From Catenovulum sediminis (lineage in GTDB: Bacteria > Pseudomonadota > Gammaproteobacteria > Enterobacterales > Alteromonadaceae), in contig NZ_CP041661.1 of NCBI RefSeq assembly GCF_007289895.1, positions 62,001 to 126,000 of the forward strand: DNA of 64,000 bases, given 5' to 3'. Position numbers and translations under genes: made by a program. The notes beneath the pieces are model-generated. The model was not told where the DNA came from. It searched no databases and was given only the letters and a program-made list of their open reading frames with translations. Shown here in pieces: positions 42,201 through 50,977 of the stretch. Each line of letters begins with the position of its first letter. Positions within the stretch are counted from its first letter, which is position 1.

Positions 42201-42516
42201 TTTCATCATCTGACATTATGCGCAAAAATGCTTCAGATTGTGTTGGTTCGCCCGGTGTAATTGCGGCCATTTTAAGATCGGTCATATGCTGGGTAGCATG
42301 TTCAAAGGTATCTAAACTTAAACCGGCTTTCGCGTTAGGTTTGTCAGGCCCATGACATAAAAAACAGGTATCAGATAATATAGGCTTTACATCAAAGTTA
42401 AAGTCGACAACATCCGGTATCGGTTGCTCAAACGCTTGTTGCTTTGATTCCGGTTCACTAAAACAGCCGCTCAAGGCAAGCAGCATTGCACAAGGTAAAA
42501 ATAACTTAGCTCGCAT
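39271..42516 (-). CDS. PSCyt1-DUF1549-LamG-DUF1553 cytochrome lipoprotein
   Basis: 1081 residues. Lipobox LSGCF. A planctomycete-type cytochrome c domain (about 40-110) has the haem motif CFLCH. DUF1549 follows (about 150-360), with a second CAQCH motif at MHCAQCHDHKYDPIS. A LamG/concanavalin-like insert (about 470-660) precedes DUF1553 (about 740-1050). This architecture is hallmark of Planctomycetes and Verrucomicrobia. Two CxxCH motifs indicate haem c binding in the periplasm. Role in glycan breakdown is unknown; electron transfer or oxidative cleavage is a possibility (speculation). Confidence 0.92.
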   Translation of the reverse strand: MRAKLFLPCAMLLALSGCFSEPESKQQAFEQPIPDVVDFNFDVKPILSDTCFLCHGPDKPNAKAGLSLDTFEHATQHMTDLKMAAITPGEPTQSEAFLRIMSDDENFIMPPPSSNLKLSARDKAIIKKWIEQGAEYKQHWAYIQPEKQPLPNVKQTQWVKNPIDQFILKRIEDNQFAPNEVADKVSLIRRITFDLTGLPPTPQEVENFVQDKDKNAYQKVVDRLLASPAFGERMAQEWLDVARYADTHGYSTDYYRDMSPYRDWVIKSFNRNMPFDQFISWQIAGDLYPEPSVEQRLATAFNRVHAQNGEGGIVNEEFRVEYVKDRVQTLGTGLLGLTMHCAQCHDHKYDPISAKEYYQTTAFFNNIDESGQISYDANDMPVPTMLLPDENQKQLLNDLRRQEAEQLQALKKIEQISAKSSGYQKWYKNLETQQVDFSGQSLLLADYPFSKQDNNRKIHNKRATAGSDAQLGKVIFGANINKKDGPKMQYFSEQSTGREAIKLNGDDALYFPHLNDFKRGQSFAVSIQAWLPDDLQEGVLFHYNKAGILYNYKGFDVGIENNHWHVRLAHTYPYNAISLKSRKPVAREQWLNIAFSYDGSSKAAGVQFYINGKPVEMQVERDNLYKEIKHSKANVLKEIAFKVGARWRSRGVAGAMVDNLKVYQDQLSPLELMAITTDKPLNKLKQLPEAVLLAHYNLRHNDDFKQQKAQLTATRLRLNETQEQVQEVMVMQEMKTPRQAYILLRGGYANHGEPVEPGVPETILPFDPSWPKNRLGLAKWLTDKNNPLVSRVLVNRYWQMFYGNGIVRTPEDFGNQGKRPTHPALLDWLAVEFIESGWDLKHLVKLMVTSATYQQSSKTSEKLLQKDPENTLFARMSAQRLTAEMLRDNILAVSGLLVDKIGGKSVHPYQPDGIWKMNNMDYQQGSGDELYRRSLYTIYKRSAPPPNMTNFDAPMRGHSIGQRQQTNTPLQALTLLNDPQIVEASRVLAEKVMLHEKRPANQLTQLFKMLTSRMPSAAQQKVLLEMYQDVYQSFSTHPEKAHSLLAIGESAADTKLDAIQLAALSSVSNMLVSHDAAVIKR

Positions 42517-42517
42517 A

Positions 42518-43681
42518 TTAAACCCGTTCTAACTTGATTGGATAAGCTTGATTGGCGTTCCATTGGCCAACATACAAATTTTCATTCTCATCCACACACA
42601 CAGCATGACAATGGTTAAATACGTCAAAGGTGCTTTGCATAGGCTGAAGAATGCCATTTTTATAAACGGGCTCAGTGCCTCCCGGATTCGATACCACCCG
42701 ATTGTTTTTATCTAATATGGTGATAAACCCTGAATTTTGCGTGCGTTTGCCATCCACTTGCGACCAACAGACGGGCGCGTAAAAGTGCTCGCCTTTGTAA
42801 ACCGGGCCGCCGACATAAGCGCCGGGTAAATTTAGGTTAGAGCGAAACTTTCCGTCCATCGAAAAAGATTTTAACTGTCTGTGTTCGCGTGAACTGACCA
42901 GTAAATGCGGGTCGTTCGGATTACGTAAATCAACGCCAATACCATGTGTATTAACTAAATTCATATTGGCATCTGTATTATTGCGCCCGCCCCAATGACG
43001 TATATAACGACCGTGCGTATCGTACTGAATCACATAGTCTGAACCATAACCGTCAGTGACATATAAATCCCCATTAGGTGCAATTGCGATATCTGTTGGA
43101 TTAAATGGCATACCCGGTTTATATATACCGATGTGCATTGGATGGCCTAGGGTGTAAATTAATTTACCGTCAATGGTTAATTTAGACACAAAACCGGTTT
43201 GTTTAACCCACTTGCCTTTCCATTGATTACTGGTGCGGTGACGGTTGAGTATCCAGCCGCCGTCAACGATATAAATGACGTCTTCGCCATTTTCGTTAAC
43301 CACTTTGACCGAATGCGCGCCCGGGTGTTGTGTTCCCCAAGCATCTAGCAGCTTGCCGTCTTTGTTATAAACAATAAAATTATTAACATCACTGTCGGTG
43401 CACATAATAATGCGCCCTTTAGAGTCCACCGCTAATCCATGGGTATTTTCAACCGGATGTGTATGTGGGTTTAGATCGCCCCAGTGATAATTTACTTTGT
43501 ATTTAAAATCACCATGACCAATTATTTGACCATGCGCACTGCGCAGTGCCGACTCCGGCGGATGTTTTTTATCAGGCTCGTGCGCAGAGACCTTAAGCGC
43601 CGCACCTGAAATAAAGGCACTGGCGCCCAGCACGGATGCACCTTTGATAAAATCACGTTTGCTGGTTTGAATGTCCGTCAT
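42518..43681 (-). CDS. NHL-type six-bladed beta-propeller, Tat-exported
   Basis: 387 residues. Tat-like signal (SKRDFIKGASVLGASAF). Repeats of the NHL/SMP-30-like propeller occur throughout: HGLAVDSKGRIIMCTDSD, FNPTDIAIAPNGDLYVTDGYG and HAVCVDENENLYVGQW. Start overlaps the upstream stop (ATGA at 43678-43681), and the next gene begins 1 bp later, so translation is coupled. Could be a carbohydrate-binding or lyase/lactonase-like propeller; function not identifiable. Confidence 0.82.
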   Translation of the reverse strand: MTDIQTSKRDFIKGASVLGASAFISGAALKVSAHEPDKKHPPESALRSAHGQIIGHGDFKYKVNYHWGDLNPHTHPVENTHGLAVDSKGRIIMCTDSDVNNFIVYNKDGKLLDAWGTQHPGAHSVKVVNENGEDVIYIVDGGWILNRHRTSNQWKGKWVKQTGFVSKLTIDGKLIYTLGHPMHIGIYKPGMPFNPTDIAIAPNGDLYVTDGYGSDYVIQYDTHGRYIRHWGGRNNTDANMNLVNTHGIGVDLRNPNDPHLLVSSREHRQLKSFSMDGKFRSNLNLPGAYVGGPVYKGEHFYAPVCWSQVDGKRTQNSGFITILDKNNRVVSNPGGTEPVYKNGILQPMQSTFDVFNHCHAVCVDENENLYVGQWNANQAYPIKLERV

Positions 43682-45123
43682 AATGATTCTCTTTCTTTAA
43701 AAGGTAAATTAAAAGGTAAATTAGCAGGTGAATTAGCAGGTGAATTAGAGGGCAAGGCTGCAATCACATTGATATGTTGTTTGGCTTGTGTTTCTAGCCA
43801 ATTTTGCAACGCAGTTGCGCTAACGTTAGATTCGGCTAAATAAAGCTGTTTTAAAGATTTAAACTGGCTGAGTATCGCCAGTGCGCCGTCGTCGACCTGA
43901 GTTTGATACAAATTTAAATAGCTTAGATGCGGTAATTGGCTTAACCCTGTCAGTGCGTTGCTGCTGATCGGGTTCTTCTCTAAACGTAATTTTATTAGGT
44001 TCGTCAGTTGACTGAGCTGTGCGACTTGCACATCGCTTACTTGGCTGTTTGCCAGATTTAACCAAACAACATAATCTTTAGCTTTTAACAACGCCTGCAT
44101 CGCTTGCTTACTCAATGCCCGACGCGCAACTGAATAATCTAAATCGATATACTGCACATCGTGTGAAATCTGCTTGACGATAAATCCGGCCTGTGTCAAT
44201 TCAGTCGCAATAGCTTGCGGCAGTGGCGAAATATCATCCAGTGGCCATGCGTCTTTACCCTTTTGCAAACCCAGTGTTCTTGCTAGAACCTGTTTATCTT
44301 TATCTGCTAAGTTAAACTCAGATAGCAGCCCACTGGCCGGTGCTCCTTGCTTAATCCACCACGCTATTGATGCGATTTGCGTATCGCTTAACGGCGGTTT
44401 CCCCCCTGCCGGCATAAACTTTTTATCATGGCTGTCTAAACTGATTCGCACGAACAATTCACTGGCCTGCGCGTCACCAGGCACAATCGTGTTACCTGAT
44501 TGCCCACCTTTTAATACTAAATCATAGTGACTTAAATCCAGCTTACCTTTGCTTTTATCCGAGTTATGGCAAGCAACGCAACGCTTTTGCAAAATGGGTT
44601 GCACAACATCTAAATACACATCTGCATCTTCCAGTTTACTGACCGCCGCGCGGGGTTTTGCATGCGGTTCAAGGCCCGCTAAGCTGCGTATCGGATTCGG
44701 TGCATAATCAAACAAATAAGTGGAACCGTGAGTCATATTTGCGCCGTAATGACCTGTTGAAAATAAAAGAAATAATTGACAGGTGCATAACGCAGTTACC
44801 AATGTCGCAGGTAAATTTTTCTGCGAAAAATTTGAGAAAAGTATCCAACAGATCAAAGCACAAGCAATGACTGCAAATGCGAACATTTTGTGGATCCACA
44901 CTGCCTCATCACTATACCCACCACTCAGCGACAACATATACCCCAACACTGCCGCAGCAGCAGCTGATAACAGCCCCCATAACCAAATAGTATTTAATGT
45001 ATTGCTTCGCTGCTTTTTGAAAAATAAGCAATTAAGTTCTAAAACGGCTGCCATCAGTAAGATACCAATCGGCAAATGCAAAACCAGAACATGGAAGCGA
45101 CCGAAAAATTGAATTAGGTCCAT
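43678..45123 (-). CDS. membrane c-type cytochrome with leucine-rich repeats
   Basis: 481 residues. Four or more N-terminal transmembrane helices (about 10-155, DUF2231-like: FHVLVLHLPIGILLMAAVLEL) precede a planctomycete-type cytochrome c domain with haem motif CVACH (PILQKRCVACHNSDKSKG). Leucine-rich repeats follow (about 345-450: LTNLIKLRLEKNPISSNAL). It ends in a short NSPANSPANLPFNLPF tail encoded by tandem 12-mers. First gene of the operon, so perhaps the membrane electron-transfer partner of the cytochrome lipoprotein at 39271. Confidence 0.88.
   Translation of the reverse strand: MDLIQFFGRFHVLVLHLPIGILLMAAVLELNCLFFKKQRSNTLNTIWLWGLLSAAAAAVLGYMLSLSGGYSDEAVWIHKMFAFAVIACALICWILFSNFSQKNLPATLVTALCTCQLFLLFSTGHYGANMTHGSTYLFDYAPNPIRSLAGLEPHAKPRAAVSKLEDADVYLDVVQPILQKRCVACHNSDKSKGKLDLSHYDLVLKGGQSGNTIVPGDAQASELFVRISLDSHDKKFMPAGGKPPLSDTQIASIAWWIKQGAPASGLLSEFNLADKDKQVLARTLGLQKGKDAWPLDDISPLPQAIATELTQAGFIVKQISHDVQYIDLDYSVARRALSKQAMQALLKAKDYVVWLNLANSQVSDVQVAQLSQLTNLIKLRLEKNPISSNALTGLSQLPHLSYLNLYQTQVDDGALAILSQFKSLKQLYLAESNVSATALQNWLETQAKQHINVIAALPSNSPANSPANLPFNLPFKERESL
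43700..43747 (-). repeat. four tandem 12-bp repeats at the 3' end of the cytochrome gene
   Basis: On the plus strand, two copies of AAAGGTAAATTA are followed by two of GCAGGTGAATTA, 48 bp in all. They encode the repeated N-(L/S)-P-(F/A) tail of the cytochrome/LRR protein. Copy number could vary by slippage in units of four residues without changing frame. Confidence 0.9.
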
Positions 45124-45658
45124 AACCCCTCAAAAACGTTGAATTAGCACAACATGCAAATTATTAGTTGAACAAAATGTTAATGCGAGGGCATAAGATT
45201 AACAATTGAGTAATTTGATTTTAATTTGGAAAAATTTGATATTTAGACTTAAAGACAGCTGAAAATAAACTTTATTTGAGAACATAACTTTTTATATATA
45301 ATTTATCGCACAAGATCGTTATTATTTAGCTGAAGCACATTTATCCGACATACGGCTCTTTAAACGACAATATTTAAATGCCATTAATTAAAGAGAAAAA
45401 CGAAGTCTGGTGTCGTTTTATAACAGCTTAAATAAATCGCTTCGCTAAACTTCGAAAAGCGTTTGCACACTCAAATCTTACACAGAAAAGAAACCTTACA
45501 TATAAAAACAACCTTGCATATAAAAACCATTTAATTTAGATTATATGTTATTTTGTTATCATTCATTTGTTACCTGTTGTTTGTTATCTATTTACTATTT
45601 TAAAAATTCGATATCAACAACCGAATATCAACAATACATTTTTATTTAACCAAAAGAG
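45124..45658. promoter_or_regulatory. long AT-rich intergenic region between divergent transcription units
   Basis: No gene seen. It must hold the promoter of the eight-gene minus-strand operon and that of the plus-strand lipoprotein. An 18-bp unit AACCTTACATATAAAAAC is tandemly repeated with one change (45492-45527). Near 45545-45595 several TTGTTAYC/TTTGTTA motifs recur. No operator could be assigned. Confidence 0.4.
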
Positions 45659-45664
45659 GTGGCC

Positions 45665-46267
45665 ATGCCTAACTTAAAGTTTGATTTACCCGTATTTGTT
45701 TTCATCAGTAGTTTTCTTTTAGGCTGTGGCGCTACATCGCAAACTGCAACCCCGTCTGCTCCAGTAAAAAACAAAACAGTTAAAACACAAAATACAGCGC
45801 AAAATTTACTGGCCTACGCCAATGTTGGATTTGAAAAACCGCTGGATGGCCAATTTCCAAAAGCACGCACTGATGCAGGGCAAATTAACAAAGCAGAATT
45901 TGGCTTAATGCAAGAAGCTGCTAAATCAGGTAAATTCGGCTTAGGGGTCGTTTTAGAAAAAGGTGACTTTAAAGTCCAATACGGTATTTGGCGACTCAAA
46001 AATAAAATTGATGCGAGTAAAAAATACCGATTTGAGTTCGACGTATTTTTGTTATCGGGTCACGCGCAGTTTTTTTCGCAAGTTGATAACTCTCCTTGGC
46101 AACGCTCACCTATTCAGCCATTAGCGCAATGGCAAGTGGTTGGTACAACAATCGATGGTCAGTTTTTAACAAAGGGCAAACCGTTAAATATGCACATAGA
46201 CAATATAAAAGGTAAAGAGCCCGGTGTATTGCTGGTTGATAATGTGCGCTTATATGAAATCAACTAA
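45665..46267 (+). CDS. small lipoprotein with CBM-like beta-sandwich
   Basis: About 200 residues from the ATG at 45665, preceded by AGAGG; a GTG 6 bp upstream is an alternative. Lipobox LLGCG. After a linker, residues about 50-200 resemble a jelly-roll carbohydrate-binding fold (NVGFEKPLDGQFPK, KYRFEFDVFLLSG, LLVDNVRLYEI), similar in style to CBM4/CBM9 modules. No catalytic motif. Placed just before the AraC gene; probably surface glycan binding. Confidence 0.6.
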   Translation: MPNLKFDLPVFVFISSFLLGCGATSQTATPSAPVKNKTVKTQNTAQNLLAYANVGFEKPLDGQFPKARTDAGQINKAEFGLMQEAAKSGKFGLGVVLEKGDFKVQYGIWRLKNKIDASKKYRFEFDVFLLSGHAQFFSQVDNSPWQRSPIQPLAQWQVVGTTIDGQFLTKGKPLNMHIDNIKGKEPGVLLVDNVRLYEIN

Positions 46268-46370
46268 CATTTTAAGCTTTAACTGACAGCACTGACCTTG
46301 CAGGTTTGACAATTTATATATACAAACCCTATTATCAATCTGAAATATATCGTTTGTAAGGTTTGTTGCA

Positions 46371-47237
46371 TTGATTAAGCCCGAAAAATTTGAAACCGGA
46401 TCAGGTGGTTTTGTTTGGCAAAATATTTCATCTGATTCGATATTTTCAGACTTAAGAATGCATTTGTATTATGCCTATTATATGCAAACCGATAGTAGCT
46501 GGGCTGGCAGCCAATTTGTTAACCATTACAACCGCATCTATTACGTCGAATCAGGCGAAGCTGAATTATATTTTAATAAACAAAGTATAAAAATGCGGCC
46601 TGGGCATTTGTATTTAATCCCGCCCTACACTTTAAACTCCCACACTTGTAGCGGTAAACTTAATTTTTACTGGGCACATTTTCATGCACTGGTCAGCGGC
46701 GATTTAGATTTATTTTCATTGTTTGCAGAGCCGAAAGAAATTAAAGCAAACGATCCGGCAGCGGTACAAAGTCAGTTTGATAACTTAGTCGAATCGGTTG
46801 CTCGGCACCCGGATAAACCCAGTGAAATTTTCAACCGAAATAGCCTGTTAAACCAATTATTACTCCCTTTTATAAACGATATGGGAGAACGTTTATCACA
46901 AGCTGATTATGTCGGCTACACGCAATTTTTACCCGTGTTACAGCACATTCAGAACAATCTGGCATCCTCGCTCAAAGTTGGCGAATTGGCTGAACTCGCC
47001 AATATGAGTTTAGAGCATTTTTCCAGACGGTTTAAATACGAATTTAATATCTCGCCTAAACGCTACATTTTACAAAAACGCATGGGGCTTGCGAAACAAC
47101 TCTTATTGTTAAGTGGGTTATCAATCAGTCAGATTGCTACAAGTTGTGGTTTTCCGGATGTATATCACTTCTCTAAAACTTTTAGCCATGAAATGGGACG
47201 ATCACCAAAAAGTTATCGTTTAAACTACAAAAAGTAA
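46371..47237 (+). CDS. AraC-family transcriptional regulator
   Basis: 288 residues. N-terminal cupin-like sensing domain (about 30-160, YYVESGEAELYFNKQ and GHLYLIPPY) and a C-terminal double helix-turn-helix (about 190-288, ELAELANMSLEHFSRRFK and CGFPDVYHFSKTFSHEMG). The start is TTG at 46371. Such regulators usually activate adjacent glycan genes upon sugar binding; both the divergent sulfatase operon and the downstream PL6/VCBS genes are candidates. Confidence 0.88.
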   Translation: MIKPEKFETGSGGFVWQNISSDSIFSDLRMHLYYAYYMQTDSSWAGSQFVNHYNRIYYVESGEAELYFNKQSIKMRPGHLYLIPPYTLNSHTCSGKLNFYWAHFHALVSGDLDLFSLFAEPKEIKANDPAAVQSQFDNLVESVARHPDKPSEIFNRNSLLNQLLLPFINDMGERLSQADYVGYTQFLPVLQHIQNNLASSLKVGELAELANMSLEHFSRRFKYEFNISPKRYILQKRMGLAKQLLLLSGLSISQIATSCGFPDVYHFSKTFSHEMGRSPKSYRLNYKK

Positions 47238-47678
47238 TAAAACCTATGTAACCCCTTTGTTAATTTTCTCGCACAGAATATGTCTTACACAACCAGACAG
47301 CAACCCTGAAATCCATCTTACAGAAAGATACAAAGCCAATACAAGCCACAAAAAAAATAATTTTAACAAAATAAAAATACAATTTGAGAACCAACGCACG
47401 CCCTGTCAAAAAACAAACTACCCCTTTAATTTCAATACGATAAAACAACCAAACGAAACAATATTACAAAAACAAATTAAATGTAATACCAATGTGTCAT
47501 ATTAATTATGTAAAAAACATTGAATATTGTTTAACCTTTGTTATATTTTATCAGCGCTAACAATTTTATATTTTGAAAAAAATCAGATTTAACCAGCACT
47601 CCCACGTCGGCCAAAATGACCATTAGCACACAAGTGCACTTAAGGGAGTAAAAAAATGACAAGCATAAGGAGAATCGA
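47238..47678. promoter_or_regulatory. AT-rich leader region of the PL6 lipoprotein gene with mini-ORF
   Basis: No full-length gene in 441 bp. Near its end an 8-codon ORF (MTSIRRIE, 47656-47682) has its own GGGAG site, and its TGA stop overlaps the GTG start at 47679 as GTGA. This suggests translational coupling of the PL6 gene. The rest is poly-A-rich on the plus strand. Confidence 0.4.
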
Positions 47679-50600
47679 GTGAACCGTAAACTAATAAAGA
47701 AAAACATGATCACCCTGTCAATGATGATGTCGCTGGCTGCGTGTGTTGAATTCGATATCAATGATGATACAAATGAAGAAAATACCCCCGCAGTTATCAC
47801 AGGCGAAGATACCAAATCACTTAGTGTAGACGTTTCACAAGATTTAACCGGCTCTCTTTATGTGACGGATGATGACGAGGGTGAGGCTTATTTTAAAGAA
47901 TTAAACGGCGAAATAACCACCTACGGTCATTTTTCAATCTCAAAACAAGGTTCATGGACTTACACATTAGATACCAGCCATCCAGACGTCAGCACGCTAG
48001 ATTCAAAAACTGATTCAATCATCGATACGATTACCGTAACGTCTGCTGACGGAAGCAGTCATCAAATCATGATTACCATTGTTGGGGTAGACAAACCAAC
48101 AAATACCCCAGCTTCAATTTCAGGTTTAGAAAAAACCATCACAAATACACAATCAGACGAAGTTGAAGGTGAAATTTACATTCATGATGCCGACAGCGAT
48201 GACGAAGAAGCCGCTATCGCTGAAACTGATATCACCACAACCTACGGCACATTCTCTATTAACGTCGAGGGTGAGTGGACATATAAATTAGATACAACTG
48301 AAAGCTCTGTTGCGGCTTTGGCATCGGCAAGTGAAACGCTAACCGACAAAATAACAGTCAGCTCAGTAGATGGCACAACGGCTGAATTAGTGATCACCAT
48401 TACCGGCGTTGATCCGGTCGTAGTTGATACAACACCGGTTTCTGGTGGAGACAGCGTACCTGATGTCAATTGTACTCAAGTGGTCAGTTCAATTTCAGCA
48501 CTAGAAGATGCGGCGGAAGATTTAGTCGCCGGTGATACTTTATGTTTAGCCGATGGTACTTATACAGGTGATCTTGAATTACGGGTAGAAGGCATAGGTA
48601 CAAAAGCACAACCGATTACGGTAGCAGCAGAGAATCCGGGTCAGGCAATTATTACCGGCGGCGAAATATCTGCGCGTTTAGGTGGCGAATACATCGTATT
48701 ACAAGGTTTTGTTTTTCGGGACGGAGAATCAGGCAGCTCCATTATAAAATTTGAAAAAGAAACCGAATGTAGCTACTGCCGCGTAACAGAGGTCTCGATT
48801 ATTGATATGGATGGCGGCGACTATAGTAGCTCAAAATGGATTGAATTTTATGGCCATCATAATCGTGTTGACCATAGTTGGTTTTCGGGTAAAGAGTCGC
48901 GTGGTGCACTCATGGTACTGCCCCGCTGGACCTCAGAAAGTGATTTTAATACAAATGGCTTCCCTGCTGATTACGCGCAAATAGACCACAACTATTTTGG
49001 TGATCGTCCACCCGCGTTTGGTCAAGCCTATGCAGGCAGCAGTGATAACGAATACGAAGGCATTCGTTTAGGTTTAAGCACCACACATTCAGCCCCTTCT
49101 TATTCTATTGTAGAAAACAATTACTTTGAGCGCATTCAGGGTGAAGCTGAAATCATTTCAAACAAATCGGCCAATAATATTATTCGTAACAACACGGTAC
49201 GCGATAGTAACGGTTCAATCGTAACCCGCCACGGTGCAGAAGCCACCATCAGTAACAATTTTATTTTTGGTGATGACAACCCGTTCGCTGGTGGTATTCG
49301 ATTAGTTGATGACGGCCATATCGTAACCAACAACTATATAGAAGGTGCGCGCTATTTAAGTTCAAACTGGAACGGAGGCATCGTTTTAACCACAGGCGAT
49401 GGAGCAGGTGACACAGATAATGGTTACCAAAATGTCGAGAATGTATTTATTGCCCACAACACCATAGTAGACAGTGTAAACAGTTTGAATGTCTACGGTG
49501 GTAAAAATGACGAAGCCCCTGAAAATATTTATTTTGTAAATAATATTATTGCAGATGCAATTGGCCCAGTGATTCGAACGAATGGCGAAGATATGCCCGC
49601 CAACTCTACTTATGATGGCAACTATGTGTTTGGCCAATCTTTAACCGACCAAGACACCTTAACTGCCATTTCGGGTTTTGTTGAAGTCGATGCTGAGTTA
49701 GAAAAAAGCACAGATGGTTTATATCGCCCCACTACAAATAGCCCAAGTTTAACGGCCGCAATTATAAATACCGGTGATTTTACGATGCCAACATCCGATA
49801 TGGACGGACAACCCCGTTCAGCCGCGGTTGCACTTCGCGCCGGTGCGGATGAAATTTCTTCTGATGCGATTTTGCTGGCTCCCAAAAGCCCAGCGGATGT
49901 AGGCCCAAAAAACTATCGCCCAACCCCAGGCAAGATTTATGTCGAAAACGTCAATATTGTAAATCACGATTTTGACACGGGTGATTTTACCGGTTGGACA
50001 AACAATGGTGCGACCATTACCACAGCAAGCGACGAAGTTTTTTCTCGCGGCAAAAGCTTAAAACTAGATAGCAGCGCAGCCAACGTGACCCAAACAGTAA
50101 ACTTGCACGCCAATACAAATTATACCTTGTCTGCATTTATGAAAGGTGCAGCAAAACTCGCCATTACGGTAGATGGGCAAACGTATGCAGCAGAAAGAAG
50201 TTCAACGTCTTATGGTTTTGAAGCGGTAAGCTTTAATTCAGGTAATGCAACTTCGGCCGTGATTACCGCCATGGTTGATGATTTTGTCACCAATAAAGCG
50301 CCGATTATCAACCCGAATTTCGATGAAGACCAAGACGACTGGATTGTCGTAGAAGGTAGAGGTTTAGGTCAGGTTCAAGATTCAAGCAACTCAGCAGGCG
50401 GCGCAGATGGCTCTATTAAGTTTAAATGGAACGCCGGTGAAGATACCGGAACGCCGCATAATCCGTATATCGCCCAAACCATCGCAGTAGAGTCAAACAC
50501 TGATTATAGTCTGTCAATTTACAACCTTTACAAAGAAGATGACAACGATTCTTCGATCGTCTTTGGGGCTTCTACCGATGCGGATATCAGCAACACAACC

Positions 50601-50888
50601 GCTTGGCTTGCCAATAAAGAATCTGTTTATTCTGCGCTAAAAAGTGCCGGAACAGATAAAGGTGATGATAGTTTTTATCAAGATACCCTTAACTTTAATA
50701 GTGGTGCAAATACCGCATTAACGGTATTTGCACAATTTAAATCGACCAACGGAACTGAGATCCGTGTTGACCAATTTGAACTCAGTTATCTCGGCGCGCC
50801 GGCGGAAGGTACAGAAGCATTTTTCGATAACATTAGATTAGTTTCGCATCCTTTGTCTCCGGCGGAGTCGGAAGCGGCACAAGATTAA
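47679..50888 (+). CDS. VCBS-repeat PL6 alginate lyase lipoprotein with C-terminal CBMs
   Basis: 1069 residues, GTG start with AAGGAG 6 bp upstream. Lipobox SLAAC. Two VCBS/cadherin-like repeats (about 35-250; YGTFSINVEGEWTYKLD) lead to a PL6 beta-helix (about 260-720). The catalytic Lys in EIISNKSANN and Arg in VTRHGAE are 21 residues apart, exactly as in the PL6 gene at 1-1576. Two CBM-like beta-sandwiches follow (about 765-860 and 875-1060). Predicted surface-anchored alginate (or related uronan) lyase. Confidence 0.92.
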   Translation: MNRKLIKKNMITLSMMMSLAACVEFDINDDTNEENTPAVITGEDTKSLSVDVSQDLTGSLYVTDDDEGEAYFKELNGEITTYGHFSISKQGSWTYTLDTSHPDVSTLDSKTDSIIDTITVTSADGSSHQIMITIVGVDKPTNTPASISGLEKTITNTQSDEVEGEIYIHDADSDDEEAAIAETDITTTYGTFSINVEGEWTYKLDTTESSVAALASASETLTDKITVSSVDGTTAELVITITGVDPVVVDTTPVSGGDSVPDVNCTQVVSSISALEDAAEDLVAGDTLCLADGTYTGDLELRVEGIGTKAQPITVAAENPGQAIITGGEISARLGGEYIVLQGFVFRDGESGSSIIKFEKETECSYCRVTEVSIIDMDGGDYSSSKWIEFYGHHNRVDHSWFSGKESRGALMVLPRWTSESDFNTNGFPADYAQIDHNYFGDRPPAFGQAYAGSSDNEYEGIRLGLSTTHSAPSYSIVENNYFERIQGEAEIISNKSANNIIRNNTVRDSNGSIVTRHGAEATISNNFIFGDDNPFAGGIRLVDDGHIVTNNYIEGARYLSSNWNGGIVLTTGDGAGDTDNGYQNVENVFIAHNTIVDSVNSLNVYGGKNDEAPENIYFVNNIIADAIGPVIRTNGEDMPANSTYDGNYVFGQSLTDQDTLTAISGFVEVDAELEKSTDGLYRPTTNSPSLTAAIINTGDFTMPTSDMDGQPRSAAVALRAGADEISSDAILLAPKSPADVGPKNYRPTPGKIYVENVNIVNHDFDTGDFTGWTNNGATITTASDEVFSRGKSLKLDSSAANVTQTVNLHANTNYTLSAFMKGAAKLAITVDGQTYAAERSSTSYGFEAVSFNSGNATSAVITAMVDDFVTNKAPIINPNFDEDQDDWIVVEGRGLGQVQDSSNSAGGADGSIKFKWNAGEDTGTPHNPYIAQTIAVESNTDYSLSIYNLYKEDDNDSSIVFGASTDADISNTTAWLANKESVYSALKSAGTDKGDDSFYQDTLNFNSGANTALTVFAQFKSTNGTEIRVDQFELSYLGAPAEGTEAFFDNIRLVSHPLSPAESEAAQD

Positions 50889-50977
50889 TTAAAAAACGAT
50901 TCATTTTTAAATGATTAATAAACCCTGACACAACACTAACAAATATTCCGTAGCGGAAAAAAGTAGAGGAACAAACG

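Noticed and set aside
45492-45527. CRISPR-like direct repeats
   Set aside because: Only two adjacent 18-bp units without spacers; a simple tandem duplication.
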